A stretch of DNA of 64,000 nucleotides. It comes from Sinohyriopsis cumingii (lineage: Eukaryota > Mollusca > Bivalvia > Unionida > Unionidae). The stretch lies in the NCBI GenBank assembly GCA_028554795.2, contig CM068824.1, positions 165,599,946 to 165,663,945 of the forward strand, written 5' to 3'. Below are positions 13,701-27,200 of this stretch, piece by piece (position 1 is the first letter of the stretch; each line of letters begins with the position of its first letter). Below the pieces are notes generated by a model, which was given only the letters and a program-made list of their open reading frames with translations, was not told the origin of the DNA and ran no database searches. A program made the translations under genes and the position numbers.

Positions 13701-16700
13701 TTTCTTTTAGGATCAACTACATTAATTACCATATTAGTTGTCAGACTGGCATCATTTTCTTTTAGGATTAACTACATTACCATATTAGCCATCAGACTGG
13801 CAACATTTTCTTTTAGGATCAACTACATTACCATATTAGCTGTCAGACTGGCGTCATTTTCTTTTAGGATCAACTAGACATCATAATATGAAGTGTTTCC
13901 TTTAAGACCAACAAAACAACATAAGTTTCATGGTGAATACTGGATGTCAGACCTGCACTATTTTCATTTAGGTCTAGCTAGATATCACATGAAGTCTGTC
14001 ACGGAATTAAATTCTTTTATTTTGTGAATACATGTACTTGGATTTCATTTTTTGTGTACAATGATATCCGAGGGTGATTTATGTATATTGTGTTGTATGT
14101 CGAAATAATGAGTTTGGTTCATCCCGTGTCGCACATGTGAAGTGCTCTCGATGGGATGAACGGAATGCCTACAATGCACAGACTATGTCTGTGTATAAAT
14201 ACCTCGCCATACGTACATTTCTTTACCATACGGATAAGTCTTGTCAGCCAGCAGTCTGCTTCAAGGACTTGCACATCTTCAGCTGTAGAGGTATGTTAAG
14301 TTTACTAATTTCTAGTCCATAAGTTATAACTACTGTATTACCACGTTTATGTTTGAATATTTGCTATGTAGCTTTGGTTTACGCAGTATAATGCACATAT
14401 TTCTATTCTTGTTTGCAACTTAGCAAGGGATTTATATTAATAATGTAAAGCTACATTTTTTAAAGAACTGTTTAATATAGTAGGATTCTTATTGAGCAGC
14501 ATTAGGTTTATTTTTGAACCTGTCATTTTGTAATTATTGTGCTGATAATGTAATCTACATAACTTACCGTGTATAACGTCATTACATTATTATGCCCATG
14601 TCATGCATAGTACATGGCATTGAATATATTTTCAGCTGTCTAATGTCCGGGGTGTCCGGACTGTCTAATGTCTGGGGTGTGCAGAGTGTCTAATGTCTGG
14701 GGTGTCCGGAGTGTCATTATACTTGTATGCTCATTTGTGTGTTTCAGACGCTCTTGACAAGACCGTGAGGTTGAGTAGACACATAACATTACTTTATTTT
14801 TTGTACATGTTTCGTGCTTTTGTTGCCATTCGAGAAAGAAAATATGGTTTGTTGAAATAGTAATTACGCATTTTGCATAATACTGCACACCAAGCTTTTG
14901 AAATTTCATCAATGAAAGAACTTGTAGAACTGGGGAAACTGTTCAGCTATGAGGAGGAGTCCTTTAGAAATTCCATTCGTGAAGAACAGGCTAGGGAAAG
15001 GGATCAAAGGTTAAAGGAGCAGGAAATAGAAAGGGAGAAACTAGAGATAGAAAAGGAAACCAAGAAGGAGTTGATAGAATTAGAAAAACAGGCCATAAAG
15101 GAAAGGATAGAATGGGAAAGGGAAGCAGAGAAGGAGAAGATAGAATTAGAGAAGGGGAAGATAGAATTAGGAAAACAAGCAGAGAGGGAGAAGATAGAAC
15201 TGCTTAAAGAAGTAGAAGATCAGAAGTTAGAAAGGGAAAAACAAGTAAGGTTAGAAACTTTGGAGACAGAAGATAGAAATAGGGAGAGGGAGTATCAAAG
15301 AAATGCTGAGCTATTGCAAACTAAAAAGGAGGGGGAACATGGAGTTAAACAGAGAGGTCCAAAAGTGCCCCCATTTGAAGACAATAAAGATAACATGGAT
15401 AGTTATCTAAACAGGTTTGAAAAGTACGCCACGGTACAAAAATGGAAGAAAGAAGATTGGTCGCTTCATCTTAGCACGTTGAAGGGTAAAGTTTTAGATA
15501 TGTATTCGCGTTTATCCATGGCCGATTTGCTGAATTATCTTGCGCTGAAAGATGCACTGCTAAAGAAATACGAGCTAACCGAACAAGGGTTTCGCAAGAA
15601 GTTTAAGTATAGCAAACCCGAGATGCGAGACATTCACCCAGTTCGTCAGTAGGACGTGCAATTACTTGCAGCGATGGGTGGAATGTGATAAAGTCATTAG
15701 GACATTTGAGGGTCTTATCGATTTCTTGCTTCAAGACCAACTATTGACAATTTGTGGCAAGGAGTTATATTTGTTCTTGAGGGAAAAGTCCTTCACAAAT
15801 ATACGACATGGCCACACAGGCAGATTTATTCGCTGAAGCTCAGGGAGGTTCACAGAACGTCATCTTGCAAGACAACAAAGGTGGGAATCAGGTCAAGGAC
15901 CAGAAACCCATGGATCCTGGAAAACCTGGTAGGGATAACCAGAGAAGGCATAAGGACAAGCAATGTTTCACTTGCAAGGAGTGGTGCCATATCTCCCCCA
16001 ATTGTCCTAAGCAGAAGGGACCAGTCCAGAGAGTTGCGGTAGCCATTGAATTTAAACGGTCGGTAGATAGAAAACTTGTTGTTTCCCAGCAAGTTAAGCG
16101 GGAAGTGGTGTATAAGCCAGTGGTGCGTGCAGAGATCGGTCGCGATGCAATCCAATCGATCAGCACATGTATCTTCCCTGAGGCAAGGGTACCGATGGCA
16201 AATGGCACTGTCAATGGACAAGAAGTGACTTTTGCGAGACACAATGTGCACTACTGTAGACATGAAATGGAGCTAAGTGAGTGATGATAAACTGCTTGGG
16301 TTTAAATTGCCTTGTATGCTACATGACCAGACAATTGACCACGCTCCTATTGCAAGGATAGTTATCGAAACGCCTTTCTTGACTGGTACCGTGGAAGCAT
16401 TGTGCATAGCCAACCTGATCTATGAACTTACATTGGCAATGTACAAGGATCTAGACTCCCAACCATGTCAGACTTCCAATTCCGGATCATCCAAGCAGTG
16501 CATACTAGGGCTCAGGTAAAGGAAGATAACAAACCTTTACATAAATTAAAAGTACAGGAAGCCATTACTGATATCTCCCACAAAGAATTTCAGAATGAGC
16601 AAAAACGTGACGCATCTCTACATGCAACCATGGAGAAAGCATTATCGGGTACCATGAGGAAGTGTAAGAACTGGGGTTCCTCTGAATTCCTTACTCAAAA

Positions 16701-19700
16701 AGGTTTAATGTATAGGGAATACTCTACACTTGATAGGAAGTTCTTGCAACTAGTGGTCCCCCAGAAATTCAGGTCACATGTACTCAAGGTCATGCATGAG
16801 TTGTGTATGGTGGATCATTTAGGCATGAAGAAAACAACAGATAGGGTATTATGAGAATTTTATTGGCCTGGTGTCAATAGCGACGTAGCATGGTTCTGTC
16901 ACTCGTGCGAGGTTTGCCAGAAGACTGTCTCTAAGGGCGGGGTAACTAGAGCACCGTTAGGTCAGATGCCCTTGATAGATACTCCATTTAAAAGAGTGCC
17001 CACTGACATTGTAGGACCTATATTTCCACATACAGATCCGAAAAACTGATACATCTTGATGCTGGTAGATTATGCTACTAGATACCCTGAAGCCATAGCT
17101 TTGCCATCGATTGAAACCGAACGTGTAGCCGAGGCACTCGTAGACATGTTCAGCAGGGTCAGAGTGCCCGAAGAGGTTCTTATGGATTGTGGAGCGCAAT
17201 TCATCTTAGATCTCATGGCAGAAATTAGTAGGTTGTTGTCCCTTAAACAGTTGCACAATGTGCAATAGGTTGGTAGAGAAATTCAATTGGATGTTGAAGC
17301 AAATGTTGCGATGGATTTGGGCGGAAAGACCTAAGGATTGGGATAGGTATCTGAACGCAATTCTGTTCGCGTATCATGAGGTTCCTCATGAAAGCTTAGG
17401 CTTCTCCCCGTTTGAACTATTGTACGTAGGACAGTTCGTGGTCCATCTGCATTCTACGTGAACTGCAGTCAGACGAGGTTGCGGATAAAGAAGTTAAGAT
17501 TACTTACCAATACGTGGTAGATTTGCACGAAAGATTAGATAGTACATGTCAAATGGCGCAAGATGAACTCGCAAAATCTAGTCATAAGTATGCAAAGTAA
17601 TACAACCGAGGAACGTAAAGTAAACATTTTGATGTAGGCAATCAAGTGTTGGTGCTTCTCCCAACAAATAAAAACAAGCTGCTAGTCCAATGGAAAGGGC
17701 CATACGAAGTCAAACAGGTGAAAGGCAAAATGGACTATATCACTGATGTGGAGGGGTGGAGGGTAAGTCCAATATATTTCATGCCAATATGCTTAAACTC
17801 TAAGTAGAAAGACCTAGACAAACAATTGATAAAGGGGTCTTGAATGTAGAATGCGTAGCGGTGATAGAGGATAGATCATGTGATGAATCAGAATTCGTCT
17901 CCAGTACAGAAATGCCCCTTGAATACCCCAATGACGTAGGGAAAGAAGGTATTGACCACATCAATGTATGCCCAGATTTATCAGTGGGTCAGCATACACA
18001 GATCTTGGAGGTTTTGTCCCAATACCCTGACGTGTTTACGGACAAACCAGGCCGTACTGTACTCGGATGTCTTTTTTTGTGTACAACGATACCTGAGGGT
18101 GATTTATGTATATTGTGTTCTATTTCGAAATAGTGAGTTCAGTTCATCCCATGCCGCATGTGCAAAGTGCTCTCGATGGGATGAACCTAATACCTACAAT
18201 GCACAGACTATGTCTGTGTGTAAATACCTCACCGTACTTACATTTCTTTACAATATGGATAAGTCTTGTCAGCCAGCAGTCTGCTTCAAGATTTGAAGAT
18301 CGCAAGATTACTATACACCCAAGGAGAGGTATTTCTCTTCTCTACTTGCAATTACACAAACAATTAGTATTTCACACCTGACAAAACATACAAATCTAAT
18401 CAAATGCAACCATAATTTAGCCCAATTTTTCTATTATAAAAGCCCTTATAAGAGCTATAAACCTGAGTAGAAAAATGGCAACCAATGCTTCGTCCAACAT
18501 TAACAGTGAGGCCTTTTTAAAACAATAGTTCGAAACTGGAGAGAATGAAATAGAGCAGGGGCGTTTGTTAAAGGCTAACTGTGACCCATGGTCACAGGCC
18601 ATCAACTTTTCAGGAATACCTGCACAAGAAAGACCAAGTACGATGGAAATAATAGCAGCACTGGCTGCTAAGGGTATTAATGCCCAGAATATGGATATTC
18701 TCTCCAACCTAGGGAGAGGGATATTCATTATATACCCCCCAAGAATGAGTTTTTACTCCCACAGGGCAATACTGTCCTATGTGAGAAGGCGGTCAAAGTA
18801 ACACCTCCCCCCCAAATCACCAAATTAATTCAGAAAAAATGTGTGGACATATATGTGTCCAGGTTCCCCAAGGAAATACCTTTAATCATCTTCCAAGAAG
18901 GATTTGAAAGGCTCAGAGGTGTTAAAGTACATAACACAAGATATGACACCAATAAAATGATGTTAGGACTTTGCACATGAAAAATAATTGTCAAAATAGA
19001 CATACAAGATGCACCCAAAATCCCAGAATTTTGCAAATTTTTTCGTCTTGATCATCTAGATCTAAATGAAGAAATACAAGATAAAGTAAATACAAATTAT
19101 GCACAAACCACAAAAAATCTCACACAACACTCCAAAAAGACAAAGAATCAGAATAACAACAGGAAACAACACACAAGGAGACAAAGAACCGGAAGAACAA
19201 CAATTACCACACCACAAGAACAAACACCAGCCAGTAGTGACATGGAGACTGACACAAGCATACAAGCACCACCCAAATTGACAAAGAAAAAGAAGAACAA
19301 AACGAAAGCCAACTCTCCTAAACAAAATGCAAACAAAATAAGAAATACCACAGAACAAGAGACATCAACACCAATCATGACAACACAAAGAACGGAAACA
19401 CCACACACACCAGGAACAAAGAAAATAATGACCATGCTGAAAGAGATGACATCAAGTACAACAATACTCATACCGATTTTTGAATGTTTGCTATGTAGCA
19501 TTGGTTTACGCAGTATAATGCACATATTTCTATTCTTGTTTGCAACCTAGCAAGGGATTTATATTAGTAATGTAAAGCTACACTTTTTTAAAGAACTGTT
19601 TAATATAGTAGGATTCTTATCAAGCAGGAAAAGGCTTATTTTTTAATCTGTCATTTTGTAATTATTGTGCTGATAATGTAATCTATATAACCTACCGTGT

Positions 19701-21225
19701 ATAACATCATTACGTTATTATGCCCGTGTCATGTATAGCATACGGTATTGAATATATTTTCAGCTGTCTAATGTCTGGGGTGTCTGGACTGTCTAATGTC
19801 CGGGGTGTCTTGAGTGTCTAATGTCCGGGGTGTCTTGAGTGTCTAATGTTTGGAGTGTTTAGAGTGTTCGAAGTGTTCCGAGTGTGTACAGCTGTGTATG
19901 TAGAGCTGTCTGGAGTGTCCAGATTATCTAGAGCGTCTAATGTGTCCAGAGTGACCCGAACATTCAAAGTTATATGATTGGGGTCAACGTGGTGCAAGCT
20001 GTAAAGCCAACTACAGGAATTAACTGTAGCAGCTGTGAAGCTGAACTGTAGCACCCGTGGAGCTGAAACAAAGTGTACTGATAACGAAGTGTTATCTCCT
20101 TACATATAATTCTTTAGCGGTGGGCTAATTTTGGGGTTCGTAAAACCCAGTGTATCTTTCGGGACTGTAAAGGTAAGTTTTATATCTGTCCCTTTTTATC
20201 ACCATAATTTCACTACCTGAGTGAATTCATTGTACTACATGAGTAATTATTTACACTGTTTACTACCTGACTTGTCAGCCATTCACCCCTTGTCTTTGTA
20301 TCTGCTAAAATAATTTATTTGTATTTTTCATCATTAAGTCTGTGTGTTCTTATGTTAATTAAATCCAATATTTGGATTATATATACATGCACATATTCAA
20401 AATTAATTGCTCATTCAAGTCATCTAATTATTAAACATTGTATTTATATCATCGTCAAAAGTGTTCTGTTGTGAATCCGAAAATCCCACCCGGTTATCTT
20501 GTTACAAAGTCTTATAGTGAAAATACCCATGGTGATATGACCATCCATTCAGATGGTGTAACAATAATATGACATTGAAGTTGTGGTGGCCATACTGAAT
20601 TTCTGAGCACCACCATTTGTACCTAGGAACAATTAGACCATAATGGAACAATGTATTTGTAAAGACTCATGGTAACACTCCAACAGGGTTCATACAGAAT
20701 TTTAAAAGATAAATTCAAAGACTTTTCCCAAACTTTCAAATACCACAACATGACTTCCAAGACCAATTTTCACTAACATTTTGTCTACAAGTTATGTTTT
20801 ATGAGAAAACAACAAATACAAAATACTACAATATTGTTTAATGATGAAATGAAACTGAATGGGTCATCAAAAGAAAGAAACCAGGAAAACTCTACCTCAT
20901 CTGAATCAAACAACCTTGGACAATTGTATTTGTGGTTATGGAAAGAAATTAAAATGTTTGGGTTTCTTTTAATTTTCAAAGACTTTTAAAGACCTTAGGG
21001 TCATCTGCTCGATTTTCCCAAACTTTCAAGGCCTTGAAAATGCTACCTCATTTTTCCCAAACTGTCAAAGACCTTCAAAGACCGTATGAACCCTGTCCAA
21101 GCAGATTAGATGTAGTAACAATAACAAACACTTGCAAATGGTCAAATAAATAATGGACAAAAGGCCATCCCATAGCTCTTCTGGCATGTGACCAGTAAAG
21201 CTTACTAGTCTTCTGTGAAGCAAGT

Positions 21226-21280
<55 letters not shown>

Positions 21281-24200
21281 TTCTTGTTAATCACAACCAG
21301 TGATAATTAAAGCATATAGAGGTACATTTTCAAATTACACATTTCATGACACACCATTTCCAAATTTGGTTGAAATGTAGCCATTCATAATTTAATCTCT
21401 GCTGAAACACAAGGTATTCCAATAAATACATTATCAGAAATAGAATTTATTAGGTAAGTATTATCTGAACAATAGGTACTCTCAAGGATTCAAAACCCCT
21501 TCAGCCTTAAGCCAATGCTAAATCATACAGGTCATGTAGGCAATCAATATTAACTATTTCAATAATAGGTGTAATAGTTTACAATTTGATTACACATACC
21601 TTTAATTGTTGAGTATTCACTTTACTTGATTCTCATGCATGTATATTCCTTGGAATGTCATTATATGCACACACAATAAATACAAAATGAATAAATGTTA
21701 AATTCAACGGACATTTTAGGATGAAGTCAACCTAAAGATGTGATCCACCCTGTAATTTGTTATAAAAGACCCAAAGTTCTCTTTTCTGGACCAAGTTTAG
21801 TACCTGGCCACCACTGTACACATCCATAGGAATGAATAATATTTGGTTTGGACATTTAAAATGCAAATCATTCAATAATCTGGACTGAATAGACTTTAGT
21901 TAATCTATATTAGATTTAAATTTTAGAACAACAATAATTAATTTGAGTTAATGCACATACATGAAGACAGTGACATATACTTTAGTATCATTCAAGTCAG
22001 CATCCCTCATAATGTAACTCACCTGATATTGTCACATATGGACTGGGCCTCTGTCTCTTGAAATATTCACTTGGTACTGTAACACATCTGAGTCTCCCTG
22101 TTACAATGCTTACTTAGGTGTTACTCATAACTGGTTCTGCATGCTACAGTACTCACCTGGAAAGCTGTGTAGCATAATCCAGCTTAAATATTGCAATGAT
22201 ATATTGGAAGCGTGATGCTGGTTCTATTCTAGAGCATGCAATTGTGGATTTATGCTAATTTCTCATAACTGTGTTTAAAAATCAATAAAATGCATCATAC
22301 TATAAAGTTATACCATTCTTGTTTTATTAAATCCTGCCTATATTCAAAAATGTGCCTTTTGGGGGGCAATGGAGAATCTGAGGGGCTATTTCAGCAACAA
22401 CAAAAATCATTTAAATTAAGTCATACAAAACTCACTTAGGAGTATAACACATGATTTGGGTCTCCAAGGTACCATCAGTATGGACTCTGCACTCAAACTC
22501 TGCTGTGTCGGAGACCAGGGAAACTTTGTTTCCAAGGTAGGAATTTCCATCTCCAAAGCTGAACTGATTAGCAGCAAATCCTGAAATATAATTTTCCAAC
22601 ATGTAAAGTTACAAATGAAGCAAAACAAATGTTAAAACCATAATGTTTTTGCCTTGATCCCTCAGAGTATCATATCTTTCTTTTTTTACTTCCAACAAAT
22701 TTTTATTTCTTGTAAATGTGGTTTACCTTAATAAAAAGCTATATCTTGCTGAATTTTCATATATCAGCACACACAGAAATCATTGTTTTCTCACTTTTAT
22801 AAAACTCTAATTTAAGACTGATTATCCCATAGGTGATAACAATAGAGATAGTGAACAGAAACTGAAATCAGAATTTTATCATTTCTATCATTAAAGCTGA
22901 ATTTTTAAAAATAAAATAACTTAAATTTTATCACAATATCTATTATGATCATTCTGTATATAATGAAAATGTTGTTTTTAAAAAATCCAAATTGTTATGA
23001 CAAGTATGAGGTCTATGCAAAATTATAAAATTTTCACCTGAACCTGATGTAATCTACAAATCACACAGAAGTTGTTTTCTTACCTTTTCCATAGATGGTG
23101 AGTCTTGTCTCTCCATTCAAACTCCCATAACGGGGTGTTACTCCTGTTACTGTAGGTTCTACTGGAAATATATATGTAACTTATGTAGAATAGTAAAGAC
23201 TGCTCACATTTTACTTAAATTTTAAAAAAATAAGTTAGAATGCACCCAAATTTAATGCTGTTCTAATAACAACAGCAGCTCAAGGCATTTGCAATGATTT
23301 CCTATACTTGTACTAAAGAACTAAAATTTGATGAAGATTTCAATATTGTATTTGCTGCAACAGCAATACCAGTGCTAGTGCCAATCAAACTTAACATATA
23401 AATTATTTACTATGAAATGATCAATGTGTCAGTGTTGTCATTTAACTGAAAAAACTAAAGGTCTATAACACTAAATCAGTTGCAATGAAACTTGAAAACC
23501 ATCACTGATATTCTCCGAGTTATGAAATAAATGCTGGAATATCAAGATATTTCTCTGTTATGGAGTTTAATTTTTTTTATACCACTGGTGCATTTTATTT
23601 ACTCTTGTTCAAAACAAAATAATCAGCTTGGTTCGGATTTTGCCGGTTTCTATTTATAGATGACTATAAGTCATGTGATCTATCCATGCTGAAGTTTAAA
23701 GTCTTTTTAACACTCACACCAAGCCATTAGAACTTAATATTTTATGTTGTGCATGGAAACACTTTAACTATTTACTTTATAAGTGAACTCAGAACCAAAG
23801 TTGTTATGTGTGTGAATTAAGTTGGTGACGGACAGTGACAATATTGAAATGGGATAGTTTTCAAGTTTCAATGCAACTGATTTAGTGTTATGGACCTGTC
23901 GTTTATAGTGTTGTGGTGTCTTGTGATGCTGACCATATGTATAAAATGGAAGCCAGGAATGCAGGAATTGGATTAAATTAAAGCATGTTTTTTTTTTAAA
24001 CAAAATGAATGGGGGCCCCGAGTGGCTGAGTGGTCTAAAGCGCTCTCCATTACGGATCACTGCCATCTCACCTCTGTCTGCATGGGTTCAAGTCTCGGAT
24101 TCAGCCAATGTGGGTATGTGAGAAAGCTTGCCAGTAGCTTCTTGAGGGTCGGTGGTTCTTTCCAGGGATTTCCAGGGTTCTTCCTCCACCATTAATACGG

Positions 24201-27200
24201 GCCGACCATGTATAGCCTATCCTGTGCTGAAAAATGGCATTAAACCCTACAACAATAAAATGAATAAAATATACTAATATTGAAGAAAGTGTTTAAATAG
24301 CTTTATCTTATCCAAAATGCTCATCTTCCTTTTAACCGATTTTGGCATTCCTGGCTTCCATCACATTCCAGCCAAATTGTGTGTGTGTGATTTAGATTTT
24401 TAACATAGCTTTAACAATTTTCCAGTCATACTGCTATGATGTCTGCAGTGTGGCAGTTTAAAGTGATGTCTAGCACTGGGGCATCATGCCGCAGACATGT
24501 TGCATGATGTCCCACCCAGACACATTATTCTGACACCAGGCTAAACCAGTACTAACACTAACCTCTTAATGCCGAGCGCCAAGCGAGGCGGCTGTTAGTA
24601 CCATTTTTCTAAGTCTTTGGTATGACTCGGCCGGGGTTTGAACCCACAACCTCCCGCATCCAGGGCGGACGCTCTAACTACTAGGCCACCAGAGCAGTCT
24701 CCAGCCAAATTAAATGTGGGTCAACAGAACAGCCATTTGCTTGTGTCAGAATTTTAATTTATTAGAATAAAGACATCTGAATAAGCAAAGTCTGACTAGC
24801 GCAATACATCTTTAATTTGCAGAAAAGCATACATGTGGGATACCAAGTGTACGAGATATTCCTCAATATCGGTTTCTCGTTCCCCAGACAGTCGACCAGG
24901 GAACATGCTACACAACATAGTTATTTATGCAGTCAAATTTCGACCCAGTCCTCCATGTAAGACCTTGATGCTGATATTCATGTTTTGGATATCAGGGTCT
25001 TACTGCCTAACTAACAGCACTGTGTAGTGTGTTTTGATGTTGACTAATGTCATAACGAACGTCAAATTTTCAGGAATATCTCACATAACTGGCAACAAAA
25101 TAATGGCGCTTTTCTACAAAGTAAAGTCATAATGTTTTAGTCCGACTTTACTTACTCTGATGTCTTTTCTCTAATAAATTCAAATTCTCACAAAAGAAAT
25201 GGACCTGTTTTCAAGTTTTGTTGGCCTACATTTCAGCTGACTGGAAAGCAATGAAAACTGGGAATGCCGAAACAAGGTCAAGTTGAAATATTATTCTTTA
25301 ACGAAAAAAATAAAAATATATTATGCCTATTGGAACTGTAATGCAATGCTTCATTTCATTCAAGAAACATATTTGTCACAAGAACCTACTTAAACATACT
25401 TCGGCATACCTCGACTACCATCAGATTGCAACAAATTCAAATGTATATCAGCGGAACATAAAAATGCATCCATTTGCTAGTGTTATATTTTCCTTCCGCC
25501 AGGATAAAGACAGCACATTAAGTATATTAATTATACATAAATTAGTGGAAGAGTGTTGATATATGCTGCCAAATGTGTGAGATATTCCTGAAACTTTGAC
25601 TACTCATTCCAATGTCCATGACATCGGAACATGCTATACAAGGCCGTTATTTGGATAGTAAGACATAGCACTAAAACAAAACCAACATGTGCTACGTCTT
25701 ACACTGTAGGACTAATAGCGACCCAAAAGTAAAAATATCAGGGTCTATGTCATGCCCTGTACAGATAAAATGATGCAAGAGAGAACTTTTAAATACATAC
25801 AATGACTATGTTTTGCATATATGAATTAAATCTAATACATATGTTTTATTTGCAAGGAAACAATTTTACCATCCTTTTCTTCCCCCAGAGTTTTTCTTTT
25901 GGCTTCTGAGACAAAAAATATCAACAAAAACTAAAATTATGATAAATATAAGAAAACAATTTTGGAATGCTAATGTAAGTTTCTTTATTACACGCTTACT
26001 TGCGTTTTCTATACGCTGAAGATACTGCTCTGCAATAATTATTTTTTACTGCAGCATATGTACAACAGTGCAACAGGCAGAGATTCATGTACGTCAAATA
26101 CAAGTGGCGCATTATACGAACTTTCAGACACAGTGTGTCCGCTTGAAATTCTGCCAAGTTTGGAAGTATCAGTGAATAAATCGTTGTCATTAGTTATGCA
26201 TAATCTGCCAAAATAACTCGTGGATAAAAATAAAAAAGTTTAAAGTATTTGCGTCAAAATCAAATAGTCTACAAATATTGGATATTGTATTTCGGTTGCA
26301 GCACTGTGTCACACGTTTAAACTTGCGCGGGTATACACCAAGAGACCGAACTGTTTCATCTTGATTCGTGTGTGTCGAAAAAGGCAGAGGTGTAACATTC
26401 GAACAAACTCGAGTGTGTATAAAATAATGAACACAATTTTACATTTAGATAATTAGCAGTATCTACGCTACTAATCTAATTTTACCATGGTACAATAATA
26501 TTGTCCATTTCTTTCTTTGCTATCGTCTGCTCGTATTTGGAGCTCGACTGCGCACTCGAGTTTGTTCGGATCTTACCTTTCGGTCAATGGTGAAATCCAA
26601 GACTGTCCGAATGAAAAATTGCACTTCTAGTTGTCCAGACGTCAATATCGGCGAACAATTATTGCATTTTCTCCAGTATATCACAAACTGAACGAAGTGT
26701 ATCGAGCTGTTTTGAAAATTGAACTATTCTTGATTACGACTGGCCTAAGTTGGAAATTAGCAGACGCAATTAGGATAAACTAGCAGTGTTGGAACTACCG
26801 AGGGTTGCGGACCGGTGTCTTCCCTTGTGTTATATTATTACAGGTTAGAACCCCCATCTCTAGATTTTCTTTGTAACGAGCCCCTGTGCCCTAGTCCTAC
26901 AATGTAAGACACAACACATGTTGGTTTACATGTAGGGCTAATTAGTACCCAACTCCTACCTCAACCACACAGGCACTTGATTCTGTGGAAACTAATGCGT
27001 ATACTCAAATAGTGAGTATACGCATTAGTTTTCACAGAATCGAGTGCCTGTGCTCAACCACAACCAATCAAGTTGAGACTACGACATCGTGGCTATAGGC
27101 AGAGCATTCAACTGCCTCAAGCACATTTAGAATTTTGAGTACTATAATAATAACGGTTTATCTCACATCAATGATCTTGAATCGTATTTGATTATCTGCA

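Larger units (their letters stand above)
13997..20506 (+). mobile_element. Gmr1-like Ty3/gypsy LTR retrotransposon, rearranged
   Basis: The element starts TGTCACGG and ends CTTGTTACA, and is flanked by AAGTC at 13992-13996 and 20507-20511. LTR homology is seen between 14030-14720 and 18056-18332 plus 19476-19830. Order inside: gag with SCAN-like capsid and zinc knuckle, eroded protease, integrase, then the very start of reverse transcriptase, cut by the right LTR. Integrase before RT is the gene order of Gmr1-like elements, opposite to ordinary Ty3/gypsy. The left LTR lacks its 3' half, the right LTR lacks its first ~40 bp, RT and RNase H are deleted, and a non-LTR fragment sits in the right LTR. 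It is inactive. Confidence 0.85.
12473..22435 (-). other. Intron 3 of fibrocystin-L-like gene, about 10 kb
   Basis: Contains a SINE (12775-13010), a pearl-like array split by a Gmr1-like LTR element (13997-20506) and by a MITE-like insertion (20684-21095), and a TA microsatellite (21229-21277). Bases 13010-13640 and 21280-22435 show nothing recognisable. Confidence 0.7.

Noticed and set aside
15850..16263. Antisense ORFs of 118 and 137 codons
   Set aside because: They overlap the gag zinc knuckle and protease relic of the plus-strand retrotransposon and show no family motifs.
19062..19525. Cysteine/leucine-rich antisense ORFs resembling membrane proteins
   Set aside because: They are shadows of the A-rich, Thr/Gln/Lys-rich non-LTR ORF1 linker on the other strand.
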